Positions 1-8,572 of a stretch of DNA of 64,000 nt are shown here, in pieces. The stretch covers positions 1-64,000 of the forward strand of contig NZ_SLUP01000002.1 of NCBI RefSeq assembly GCF_004341235.1, written 5' to 3'. The translations under genes were made by a program, and so were the position numbers. Source of the DNA: Mariniflexile fucanivorans (lineage in GTDB: Bacteria > Bacteroidota > Bacteroidia > Flavobacteriales > Flavobacteriaceae). The first letter of the stretch is position 1; every line of letters begins with the position of its first letter. The notes beneath the pieces were generated by a model. It was given only the letters and a program-made list of their open reading frames with translations. It did no database searches and had not been told where the DNA came from.

Positions 1-98
1 GTTCACTTTCGTCCGCTGTGGGTGGTTCACTTTCACCCGCCGCACTATGCTCACTTTAATCCGCTGTGGGTGGTATACTATGCCCGTTTTTTGCAACA
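1..98. mobile_element. Probable IS21-like insertion sequence end
   Basis: Two direct copies of a roughly 25-nt block (TCACTTT, then TCCGCTGTGGGTGGT) lie at about 2-25 and 51-74. Repeated transposase-binding blocks next to the tip are typical of IS21-family ends. The block abuts a small ORF whose coding sense breaks off near position 98, so this looks like the outer end of an IS whose body lies left of the window. Family assignment is by appearance only. Confidence 0.45.
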
Positions 99-304
99 TG
101 ATTATGATAAGTTGTTTTTGATTTGATTTTTGCCCGTTCCATTATGAGCTCACGATTTACTGTTATGGTTTCTTTGAAAAACTTTCTGTTCCATAAATGA
201 AAGAATGCCAGATACAAAGTGATATGCCCTTGTTTAATTCGTTCATCGTTATTAAACGTTTCCAAGATAGTATTGAGATGTGATATGTAGTTTACTGTCT
301 CCAT
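56..304 (-). pseudogene. Truncated mobile-element small protein (N-terminal fragment)
   Basis: The 82-residue reading frame starts METVNYISHLNTILETFN. It resembles, from memory, a small protein encoded beside integrases of Bacteroidetes mobilizable elements. Only about the first 68 residues look genuine. After KSKTTYHN the frame runs into the IS end and finishes with unrelated residues. Its ATG overlaps the stop of the frameshifted regulator upstream, so the two were once translationally coupled. It is most likely a dead fragment cut by the IS. Confidence 0.5.
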
Positions 305-755
305 TCTTCATCAATTTCCAGGTTTTTAATTTCTCCAAAACGCACATTTCTTGTATTTTCTGGAGGATTTTTTTCTATAAACAATTTCTTCTTAGGAGGT
401 CAGCTTGTTCAAAAAGAGATTGCAGCATGGCTACCGTAGGTTTGGTTTGGGTCTTTTCGATATTCTTTAAAATAGCTATCACAGCATTGATGCGTTTGTT
501 TGTTCTATTGTTATTGATTCCTAAATCGTCGTCTGGTGACAAATCATTCCGTTCAAAGAAATGGAGCATGGTTTCCAAGGCATCTGTATGGGATTTAGAA
601 ATCTGCTTTGAGAATTTTCTAAATTTTATGGCAACGTCCTTCTTTACATTGATCCCAGAAAAGCTGTATTTTGAATATCCTGTCATTTTTTGTTGCAAAT
701 AAATGCCTGTTTTCAAGGGTTTTAAAGCGTTTTGTTGCAAAGCGTTTGCTTTCAA
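292..755 (-). pseudogene. BfmRI-like mobile-element regulator, frameshifted
   Basis: The first frame (likely start at 686, MTGYSKYSFSGINVKKDVA) covers a region with KFSKQISKSHTDALETM and IEKTQTKPTVAMLQSLFEQ, as in small regulators of Bacteroidetes mobilizable transposons. That frame stops at 375. A one-base shift near 385-395 restores a sensible tail (KLFIEKNPPENTRNVRF) that runs to a stop at 292, overlapping the ATG of the next ORF. The gene therefore appears inactivated by a single indel. The family name is from memory; the frameshift is visible in the sequence. Confidence 0.5.
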
Positions 756-1767
756 TATTTTTTTAAATTTATAAATAATTGATTTTCAGTTATTTATATA
801 ATAATCTCAACTGTAACATCGCGTTAGCGTGTTACCCTCTTGCTATTCCATTCCTTCATTTCATTTCGGTCTTTCATACTTTTTATCAAAAGCTAAACAG
901 CCAGATTTGGATGATTGGTATTAATCCATTTTTTAACAGGACTAATATTAATATTTTAAACTATCCTTAATAAAACCGACGAAGTTTTGACTTTAATTTT
1001 ATTGCATTTACTTAAAATAGCACAATATTTACGCCATATAATTTGATTTAAAATGCTGTCAATTGGTTGCCATAATGGCATATATCCATATACTTATTAT
1101 ATCCAAAGCGTTTTCCTTTTTTTAAATGAACTTTACTAAACTGAATTTTAATGTTTAAACCATTTTTAGTCAATTTTATAAAAACAATGAACATACGATT
1201 CATTTAATTCCATTTACTTCCCATAGTGCCGACACGTTACCTTTTCAGTAACCAATGCTAAAATTCAGTATGAGTAAGGACTTATAAAAGGGAGTGCGCG
1301 ACTGGTTATGCAGTCCGTCTCGTTCTGAATTTTAAAACTTTGTGGAGTAAAAAGATGAAGGGATTTGTTTCTGAAGCGGACTCTATTCCTAAGTTGAAAT
1401 CTTTGCTAAATACGACAACATTTGATACCAATCGTTGGTGATGAATATAATTTCCTATCAACTTTGGGATTGTGTCCAAGATTTTTTAAGTGAAGCGATT
1501 TGCTTGAAATGTAGCTTTTCGAGTAATGGAAGGAAATGGGCTGAATGGATTATTTAAGTTTTAATCTTTTCAATTATATGGATAAGAGTTTGAAATCGTT
1601 TCAATATAGCTGTATGTAATAAGGATTCTCATTAAAACTAAAAAAAACCAAAAACATTAGTTTTTATGGCTTTTTTTTAAAATTGGGTGGTGTCTATGAA
1701 GATTTTATTTTCTATCAATCAAAGCTTCATATATTATATATCACAAATATTCTTTAGCGTCAATATT
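756..1767. other. Intergenic region without a supported gene
   Basis: About 1 kb of AT-rich sequence. A 63-codon frame at 779-970 (+) has no recognisable motif and biased hydrophobic composition. A 28-codon frame starts at 1355 after a GGAG-like site but has no recognisable product. A weak A-rich/T-rich inverted repeat at about 1640-1677 could be a terminator. The stretch is probably degenerate mobile-element DNA. Confidence 0.4.
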
Positions 1768-1944
1768 TTAACCACCAAGCATCATCAACTTATTAAAGGT
1801 TTCCAAAAGTTGGGTTGTATTATAAATATCTTTCCGTAAAACCTTCTTTAAATCTTCTTTAGACTTCTTATTTGATTCAGTAACTGAGTTTTCTATTTTT
1901 GATCGAACCAAATGTATTATTTGTTTTGGTTCATTATATTTTTT
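1768..1944 (-). pseudogene. Unidentified gene remnant (C-terminal 58 codons)
   Basis: An open stretch without a plausible ATG encodes a helical, charged peptide containing VRSKIENSVTESNKKSKEDL and ending in LLETFNKLMMLGG. It lies just downstream of the ATPase gene on the same strand. It could be the tail of a lost gene or a very small gene with an unusual start. No function can be given. Confidence 0.3.
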
Positions 1945-1956
1945 CTAAACTATATA

Positions 1957-3072
1957 CTATTTTAAAAACTCCCTAAAATTTTCATTTGTAATAACTTTTA
2001 CTTCTGTATTATAGGTTTCTACAAATGTTTTAGGGATTTTGACTTTACTTTTTGGATTCCATTTTATTTCAAAGCCTGTAACTTTTCCTGCTTCTTCGGC
2101 TACATAATCAATTTCTTGTTGCTGCGTGGTTCTCCAGAAATAACCTTTACTTAATGAACTTGTGTAGGCGTTGTGCTTTAACCGTTCGGCTATTAAAAAA
2201 TTTTCCCAAAGGTTACCTTTATCTTGGCGTACTTCTAAATGATTTAAATCGCCAATAATCATATTCCGTACGCCTGTATCATAGAAATATATTTTTTGAT
2301 TGGTTTTTATTTCATTACGTAAATTTTTGCTGAAACTTGGAAGCTTAAAAACAACATAGGCTTGACAAAGTAAATCGATATAATTAGATACGGTTTTCTT
2401 ATCAACACCTAATAATTGCGCCAGTTCATTATAACTTACCTCACTCCCAATTTGAAATGCTAAAGCTCGTAATAATTTTTCAATAATTTCAGGCTTACGA
2501 ATACCACCATAACTCAGAATATCTTTATACAGATAACTATCTGTTAATTGTTTTAAGATGTCTTTTTCATCCCCAAAATTATTGATAACATCTGGGTACA
2601 TTCCGTACACGATACGCAATTCTAGTTGTTGTTGCGCTTTTAAATAACCTACATTATTTTCAAACTCATTCCACGAAATAGGATATAATTGATACTCCCA
2701 TTTTCGTCCTGTTAGCGTTTCTTGTGTTTGATTATTAAGCTCGAAAGCCGAAGAGCCACTTACCAATAATTGAACAGATTTAAGTTGATCGGTTATTAAT
2801 TTTAAAGTAAGACCAATATTTTCAATACGCTGTGCTTCGTCAATAATTACAACTTTATAGTTTCCTATAATATTTTTAAGTTGCTCTATATTGGGGTTGG
2901 TCAAGATTTTTCTAACTGTAGGATCGTCTCCATTAAGAAACAAATGCTCTTTATTTTTTAACAACTTATTAAAAAGCGTGGTTTTACCCACTTGTCGTGG
3001 ACCAATTAAAATAATGGCTTTTCCTTTGCCAAAACGGTTATTTATTTGCTCTTCTAAGTTTCTTTTAATCAT
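1957..3072 (-). CDS. AAA_14/DUF4143 family ATPase
   Basis: This is a 371-residue predicted cytoplasmic ATPase of the archaeal-type AAA_14 family with a C-terminal DUF4143 nuclease-like domain. Walker A is GPRQVGKTT (about residues 24-32) and Walker B is VVIIDEAQ (about 75-82). A winged-helix-like segment lies around 210-245 (LAQLLGVDKKTVSNYIDLL). The C-terminal part contains EIDYVAEE and FEIKWN, which fit the restriction-endonuclease-like fold of DUF4143. Length is normal for the family. The biological role is unknown; relatives are patchily distributed and often lie in accessory DNA. It sits between mobile debris and the PUL on the opposite strand to the HTCS gene, so it is not part of the PUL. 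Confidence 0.85.
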   Translation of the reverse strand: MIKRNLEEQINNRFGKGKAIILIGPRQVGKTTLFNKLLKNKEHLFLNGDDPTVRKILTNPNIEQLKNIIGNYKVVIIDEAQRIENIGLTLKLITDQLKSVQLLVSGSSAFELNNQTQETLTGRKWEYQLYPISWNEFENNVGYLKAQQQLELRIVYGMYPDVINNFGDEKDILKQLTDSYLYKDILSYGGIRKPEIIEKLLRALAFQIGSEVSYNELAQLLGVDKKTVSNYIDLLCQAYVVFKLPSFSKNLRNEIKTNQKIYFYDTGVRNMIIGDLNHLEVRQDKGNLWENFLIAERLKHNAYTSSLSKGYFWRTTQQQEIDYVAEEAGKVTGFEIKWNPKSKVKIPKTFVETYNTEVKVITNENFREFLK

Positions 3073-3164
3073 ATTCAGTGATTGTAATCCCCAAATATAA
3101 TGTTTTTTAGGGATTATATTGAGCGAAATTTATTTAAATTTAGAAGCTTTTTAAAACGTTGATC

Positions 3165-3540
3165 TAGAAAAAGAAAGGGTCCTACTTATTTCTATCGTAG
3201 TATATTAACGGCATTTGGCACCAAATCCAACCAAAAGCGTAAAAAAACTCTTAAACTTTTGTTAAAAAGGAGCAAATTCGGTGGAGGTAAAAAAAAAAAA
3301 GAGAATGCTTTTAGACCCTACAAACCCTCAAAAAAATGAAAATTTGGATAGTCCTCTTTCTCCGCTGAAAGGCATACAATCAACACCAAAAATAAAGAAG
3401 GCAAGTTACTACTGCTTTACGATGAAAATCCAATGGCCTACATTGCCATACAAGCTGTTAGAAAAGCAATAAGTAGTAACCAAAGAATTTTAGATATCAT
3501 ACCCACAGAATTACACCAACGCATTCCTTTTTTCTAAGGT
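3165..3540 (+). pseudogene. Degenerate coding remnant at the left PUL edge
   Basis: Short stretches in different frames look protein-like but no complete gene exists. One reads FYRSILTAFGTKSNQKRKK at about 3200-3250. Another reads [20 protein letters not shown], followed by [12 protein letters not shown] and a stop near 3537. It is probably the end of a decayed mobile element. Two subsegments resemble sequence at the right edge of the PUL (62077-62175). Confidence 0.35.
3261..3364 (+). repeat. Left copy of the PUL-flanking similar sequence
   Basis: GTTAAAAAGGAGC followed by AAATTCGGTG at 3261-3283 matches 62077-62099 at 21 of 23 positions. The block at 3343-3364 (TTTGGATAGT, then CCTCTTTCTCCG) matches 62153-62175 with one inserted T. 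Order and spacing (about 55-60 nt) agree. This could be an old attachment-site or integrase-end duplication bracketing the island. Confidence 0.4.
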
Positions 3541-3599
3541 AGTACAAAAATGGTTGGAAAATTGGAGTCATTTTTAGAAGATTAAATTAATGCAATTTC

Positions 3600-3607
3600 T
3601 ATCTTTG
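3600..3607 (+). promoter_or_regulatory. Candidate Bacteroidetes -7 box upstream of HTCS
   Basis: TATCTTTG matches TAnnTTTG, about 48 nt before the HTCS ATG. No clear TTG -33 element is seen at the right spacing. Confidence 0.35.
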
Positions 3608-3654
3608 TTGCAATCTGTTGTGACAAAAATTGCCATTAAAAAATTCAAAGTTTA

Positions 3655-6600
3655 ATGATCAAAGAATTTAAATATTCCAAATTTATTTTATCAATATTTT
3701 TGATAGGCTTTTGTATGTCTAGTTCTCTTTTCTTGAGTGCTCAAAACTTTGAAAGGTTTTCCAACAAAGAAGGATTTAATCAAAATACTATAAACGCCAT
3801 TTCTCAAGACCGTTATGGTTATTTATGGTTTGGCACCCCTAACGGGTTAATAAAATATGATGGTTATGAGTTTGAAACTTATACATCACAAACCAAAACC
3901 AATGGAAAGATTTCTAGCAACTTCATCACGTGCTTATTCAACGATTCTAATGGCATCTTATGGATAGGCACTAATGTAGGCATCAATGTGTATATCCCTT
4001 GGCTTGAAAAGTTTTACACCATACCGTTAACCTCAAAATTAAATATAAGTAAGATCTCTTCTGGACCAAATGGTGCCATATGGTTTACGGGCGAAAATAA
4101 ATTATATGCCTGTGTTGTTACAGATGTTGACAAAGGTGTATTTAAAGTTTCCGATAATTTTTTAGATTCATATACCAACGTAACTGCTATAAATCAATTC
4201 AGTTTTACAAATAAAAACTCATTGATTTTAGCTACTGCAAACAGTTTAAAACAGGTTTATTTCAACAAAAACAATATTGATATTAATTCAAAAATAGAAC
4301 GAATAATTAATTTTGATGATTTTGAGGGTAGCAATATTACATCCATTAAAAACATACAAAACATTCTCTGGATTGGGACTTATGATGGCCTATTTAAAAC
4401 AAGCTTAGAAAATGGTCGAATCCATATTATTCGCAAATACGATAATAAAAACAGCCAAAACAAAGCAAAATCCCCATTAAGAATAAACACAATTTTTGAA
4501 GATAACAATGGAGCTATCTGGGTAGGCACAAGAGAATTTGGTCTTTTAAAATATTTAGAATTGGAAGATGAATTTATAAGCTATACCTACAACCCGAAAA
4601 ACGATCTTGGCTTAAGCAGTAATTTAATTAATGTCATTTTTCAAGATAATTATGACGTTTTATGGATTGGTACGGCACAAGGGGGTATTAATAAATTGGA
4701 TATTGCGCAAAAACAATTTATTAACTATTCCAAAAACCCTTACGATAAACAATCAATAAGTGATAATTTAATCACTTCCATTTTAGAAGACAAAAATGGT
4801 AAATTATGGGTTTCTTCGTTCAATAAGGATTTATGTAGAAGTACCAATTCAATCAACGAAAAAACTGTAAACACAATTAAATTTGAAAACTTATCTAAGC
4901 AGCTTGATGTATTTGGAGACAAAAATATAATAAGGTGTATTTTTGAGGACAAAAAAGGGTATATCTGGTTTGGCACAGATTTAGGCATAATGGTTTATAG
5001 TCCCCTTAAAAATAGTTTTAAAAAAATAATTTTAAAAAATAACGGCATAACTGTCCAAGAACAATTATATCGTAGCATATGCCAAATAGATGAAAATCAT
5101 TTACTTTTTACAGGTTATCGAATTACTGTTATAAAAAACCCTTGGGACAAAATACAAGGTGAAAAAAACCCTCAAATAGAAGCGGTAACCATTTTAGATA
5201 TAGATCCTAAAACAATATACCAAACTGTACTAAAAGACAAAAAACAGAGGCTATGGTTCGGTACTAGTAATGGTTTGTATTATGGGACTTTTAATGGCGA
5301 AAAAATCAATATTGAAAATCGTCTTTCGGATGAAGGAACTAACAGCTTAAACTTAAGCTACCCAAATATTTTTTCACTCCATGAAGACCTACAAGGAAGT
5401 ATTTGGGCAGGAACATTTGGTGGTGGATTAAACAAAATAAGTTTGGATAATGAAGGGGTTCCCACTAAAATAGAGCATTTCAGAAAGAACAATATTTTAC
5501 CCGATGATGCTATTTATGGAATTTTACAAGAAAATGATAGCAACTTATGGATTAGTACGGATATGGGGATTGTAAAATTCAATACCAAAACCAATGGTGT
5601 AGATGTTTTTGATGTAAGAGATGGTTTGGCTCAAAATAATTTTAGACAAGGTGCATCATTTAAAGGCAACTCTGGTTATTTTTATTTTGGGGGATTAAAT
5701 GGTTTAACCCTTTTTAAACCTGAAAACATTCAATTAAACAGCACGCCTCCAAGAGTCATTATCACATCACTTTTAGTAAATAATAAAGTAATAGAAATTG
5801 GAGAAAAGCTAGATAACACAGTTATTCTTGAAAAATCCATTTCAGAAACAAATAGTATCTCTATAAGCCAAAATGAACAGACTATTGCTTTTCAATTGGT
5901 AGCTGAGCATACTTCTACCCCATCAAAAAATAAATTAGCCTATAAACTAGAAGGATTTAACAATACTTGGATTGAAGAACAAAGTGGTAAAACTACAGTA
6001 ACCTATACGAATCTTTCGGCAGGTGATTATGTGTTTCAAGTAAAAGCCGCAAACGGTGATGGTGTTTGGAGCCCAGAAATAAAGAGCTTAAAAATCATTA
6101 TATTACCACCATGGTATCAAACGTGGTGGAGTTATTTGCTCTTCTTTTTACTAACTATTTTAGTAGGTGTTGGCATTATTATATATTTTGTTCAACATGA
6201 AAAGCTAAAACAGCGCTTAAAATATGAACAGCTCGACAAAGAGCGATTAGATACAATAAATCAAGGTAAATTTAGATATTTCACCAATATATCACATGAG
6301 TTTAGAACACCTCTTACCTTAATTGCTGGACCTTTAGAGCATATTATTGCTTCCAAACAAGATGCTGTTAACACAAAGTATTTAGCCATAATTCAAAAAA
6401 ACACAAAACGACTACTTAACTTGGTCGATCAATTAATAACCTTTAGAAAAGCAGAACAAGGCTTTATAGATTTAAATTTTAGCCAGAATACTTTAGGTGG
6501 TTTTATATACCCAACAACCGAGGCCTTTGAAAATTATGCCTTTGAAAAAAATATAAATTTCTTCTACAAAGTTAATTCTCCAAATGAAGAAATTGTAATA

Positions 6601-7824
6601 GACACAGAAAAAGTAGAACGAATTCTTTTCAACTTATTATCTAACGCATTTAAAAACACACCTGCTAACGGAAGCATAAGCATCGAATCTGATATCATTT
6701 ACGTAAAGGACACAAGAATGATACGCATAGATGTTATAGATAATGGAAAAGGAATACCTGCAAAAGATTTAGATAATATTTTTGAAAGATTTTATCAATT
6801 AGGGCATTTAGATCAACGTGTAAGTGGTGGTGGTATTGGATTGGCATTTTGTAAATCGCTCATTAATTTACTCCAAGGAGAAATTTCAGTAAAAAGTGAA
6901 CCAGGTGTAGAAACTAGATTTTCTGTTTTAATACCAACAGGTAACATGGAAGACTATAATGATGTTGAAGTTAATACCAATACAAAATCATTTATTAAAG
7001 ATTGGGTACCACTATCTACCGATTATAAAAAAGAAACCTTAAATGAAGTTTCAATAGATAAACTAAAAGAACACCATATATTAATTGTTGAAGACGAAGA
7101 AGATGTTCAAAACTTTTTAATAAGTACACTTTCTGAAGAATACAATATTACCATAGCAAACAATGGCGTTGAGGGCTTAGAGAAAATAAAACAACGTGAA
7201 CCTACCCTTGTAATTAGTGATGTTATGATGCCTGAAATGGATGGTTTTGCTTTCTGTGAAAAAATTAAATCAAACCCTGAAACATGTCACATTCCTGTGC
7301 TTCTATTAACAGCATTAGGTACTAATGAAGATACCATTAAAGGCTTGGAGTTTGGTGCAGACGAGTATGTAAGTAAACCATTCTCAATAAAAGTTTTAGA
7401 ATTACGGATTAAAAAACTTATTGAAAATCATATTAAAATAAAAGAATATTTCAAAAAGAACAGTACACTTCCAAAAAAAGGAATTGAATTATCTACCCGA
7501 GATGAGGACTTTTTAAACGAAATTATTAATATTATTGAAGAAAACATTTCCGATTCCAATTTTGGTGTTGAAGAATTATCCGCAAAAATGAATTTAAGCG
7601 CCTCTCATTTTTACCGCCGCTTAAAACAACTTACAGGGCAAATTCCTAATGCTTATTTACGAAATTTTAGACTACAGCGCGCTGCCGAATTATTGAATAA
7701 AAATGATGGCGCCAATGTTACAGAGGTTATGTACCAAATTGGTATTGAGTCTAACTCTTATTTTTCTACTTCATTTAAAAAGTTGCACGGCGTTTCGCCA
7801 TCCGAGTATTTAAAAAATTCATAA
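3655..7824 (+). CDS. Hybrid two-component system (HTCS) regulator of the PUL
   Basis: A 1389-residue one-protein sensor, kinase and transcription regulator. A signal/anchor segment (about 8-29) is followed by a periplasmic sensor of repeated Reg_prop blades (recurrent LWFGT/LWIGT up to about residue 690) and a Y_Y_Y domain (about 740-815). A membrane helix lies at about 823-846. The cytoplasmic part has HisKA with SHEFRTPL (phospho-acceptor His881), HATPase_c with DNGKGIP and GGGIGLAFCK, a receiver with SDVMMPEMDG (phospho-acceptor Asp1189), and a C-terminal AraC-type helix-turn-helix (about 1285-1389). HTCS proteins typically bind an oligosaccharide in the periplasm and activate the adjacent PUL. 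As the only specific regulator in the locus it probably controls the divergent operons downstream. All domains look complete. Confidence 0.95.
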   Translation: MIKEFKYSKFILSIFLIGFCMSSSLFLSAQNFERFSNKEGFNQNTINAISQDRYGYLWFGTPNGLIKYDGYEFETYTSQTKTNGKISSNFITCLFNDSNGILWIGTNVGINVYIPWLEKFYTIPLTSKLNISKISSGPNGAIWFTGENKLYACVVTDVDKGVFKVSDNFLDSYTNVTAINQFSFTNKNSLILATANSLKQVYFNKNNIDINSKIERIINFDDFEGSNITSIKNIQNILWIGTYDGLFKTSLENGRIHIIRKYDNKNSQNKAKSPLRINTIFEDNNGAIWVGTREFGLLKYLELEDEFISYTYNPKNDLGLSSNLINVIFQDNYDVLWIGTAQGGINKLDIAQKQFINYSKNPYDKQSISDNLITSILEDKNGKLWVSSFNKDLCRSTNSINEKTVNTIKFENLSKQLDVFGDKNIIRCIFEDKKGYIWFGTDLGIMVYSPLKNSFKKIILKNNGITVQEQLYRSICQIDENHLLFTGYRITVIKNPWDKIQGEKNPQIEAVTILDIDPKTIYQTVLKDKKQRLWFGTSNGLYYGTFNGEKINIENRLSDEGTNSLNLSYPNIFSLHEDLQGSIWAGTFGGGLNKISLDNEGVPTKIEHFRKNNILPDDAIYGILQENDSNLWISTDMGIVKFNTKTNGVDVFDVRDGLAQNNFRQGASFKGNSGYFYFGGLNGLTLFKPENIQLNSTPPRVIITSLLVNNKVIEIGEKLDNTVILEKSISETNSISISQNEQTIAFQLVAEHTSTPSKNKLAYKLEGFNNTWIEEQSGKTTVTYTNLSAGDYVFQVKAANGDGVWSPEIKSLKIIILPPWYQTWWSYLLFFLLTILVGVGIIIYFVQHEKLKQRLKYEQLDKERLDTINQGKFRYFTNISHEFRTPLTLIAGPLEHIIASKQDAVNTKYLAIIQKNTKRLLNLVDQLITFRKAEQGFIDLNFSQNTLGGFIYPTTEAFENYAFEKNINFFYKVNSPNEEIVIDTEKVERILFNLLSNAFKNTPANGSISIESDIIYVKDTRMIRIDVIDNGKGIPAKDLDNIFERFYQLGHLDQRVSGGGIGLAFCKSLINLLQGEISVKSEPGVETRFSVLIPTGNMEDYNDVEVNTNTKSFIKDWVPLSTDYKKETLNEVSIDKLKEHHILIVEDEEDVQNFLISTLSEEYNITIANNGVEGLEKIKQREPTLVISDVMMPEMDGFAFCEKIKSNPETCHIPVLLLTALGTNEDTIKGLEFGADEYVSKPFSIKVLELRIKKLIENHIKIKEYFKKNSTLPKKGIELSTRDEDFLNEIINIIEENISDSNFGVEELSAKMNLSASHFYRRLKQLTGQIPNAYLRNFRLQRAAELLNKNDGANVTEVMYQIGIESNSYFSTSFKKLHGVSPSEYLKNS

Positions 7825-8088
7825 TTCCAATAAACGTCATACTTCACTCTCGGAATATTATTATTATTTCAAAATAAACAGCAATAGCACTTAATAAGTG
7901 AAATCCTTACATAAAAGTACAATTAGAGCAAAACAATGATGAAAATGAGAAAGGGTTTTGTTTTAATCAAATGTAAATTTGCATAGGTATGAGCATCATA
8001 TCTATAACAATACCAATTACATATATAAAACAGTCTAATAGGTATTAAAGTAACTCTAGTAAAATGTTTAATTTAATTTAATTTTAAA

Positions 8089-8457
8089 ATGAAGAAAAGT
8101 ATCTTAACAGTATTAGCCGTGTTATTAATTAGTATATCTGCGATGGCACAATCTAAAAATGAAAAACGTGCTATAAAAGCAACGAATAACAAAATTGAAC
8201 TAATTGAAAAAATTACTAAGTTATCAGATTTAGAAAAAGAAACATTTACGGAGTTAAATAATGCATTTGCGATTAAGCATTTCAGTTTAAGAGATTTAAA
8301 AGAAAGTGACCCTGCTAAATATAAAGAAGAAGTAAAAGCTAATGGCGCTGACTTCGCTAAAAAATTAACTGCTGCTCTTGGAAAAGAAAGATCAACTGAA
8401 ATAATTAATGCTAGTAAGAAGAAAAAAAATAACAAGAAAAAGAATAAAAAAGAATAA
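8089..8457 (+). CDS. Small secreted protein with Lys-rich tail
   Basis: A 122-residue protein with a clear signal peptide (MKKSILTVLAVLLISISAMA, cleavage before QS). A predicted helical body (about 25-105) follows, then a basic low-complexity tail rich in Lys and Asn (about 107-122). No family is recognised. It lies between the HTCS gene and the first sulfatase and is followed by a strong terminator, so it appears to be its own transcription unit. The basic tail could contact the anionic glycan or the envelope; this is inference. The antisense frame over the same region is a shadow. Confidence 0.7.
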   Translation: MKKSILTVLAVLLISISAMAQSKNEKRAIKATNNKIELIEKITKLSDLEKETFTELNNAFAIKHFSLRDLKESDPAKYKEEVKANGADFAKKLTAALGKERSTEIINASKKKKNNKKKNKKE

Positions 8458-8481
8458 ATTACCATATTTTATGGTATTGCT

Positions 8482-8518
8482 AAATGCATTAACAAAATAA
8501 TGTTAATGCATTTTTTTT
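8482..8518 (+). terminator. Rho-independent terminator after the small secreted protein
   Basis: AAATGCATTAACA and its exact complement TGTTAATGCATTT are separated by six bases and followed by a T run. Confidence 0.8.
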
Positions 8519-8572
8519 AATCACAATACAAACAATTTTGTATCTGTAATATAAAAAATTAAATCTTACAAA

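Noticed and set aside
56-98. The last residues of the 82-codon frame as a real protein end
   Set aside because: They are encoded by the IS-end repeat and do not continue the mobile-element protein.
280-702. A 140-codon + strand frame at the left edge
   Set aside because: It is antisense to the reconstructed mobile-element regulator, whose motifs are recognisable.
779-970. A 63-codon + strand frame
   Set aside because: No motif, no ribosome binding site and biased composition.
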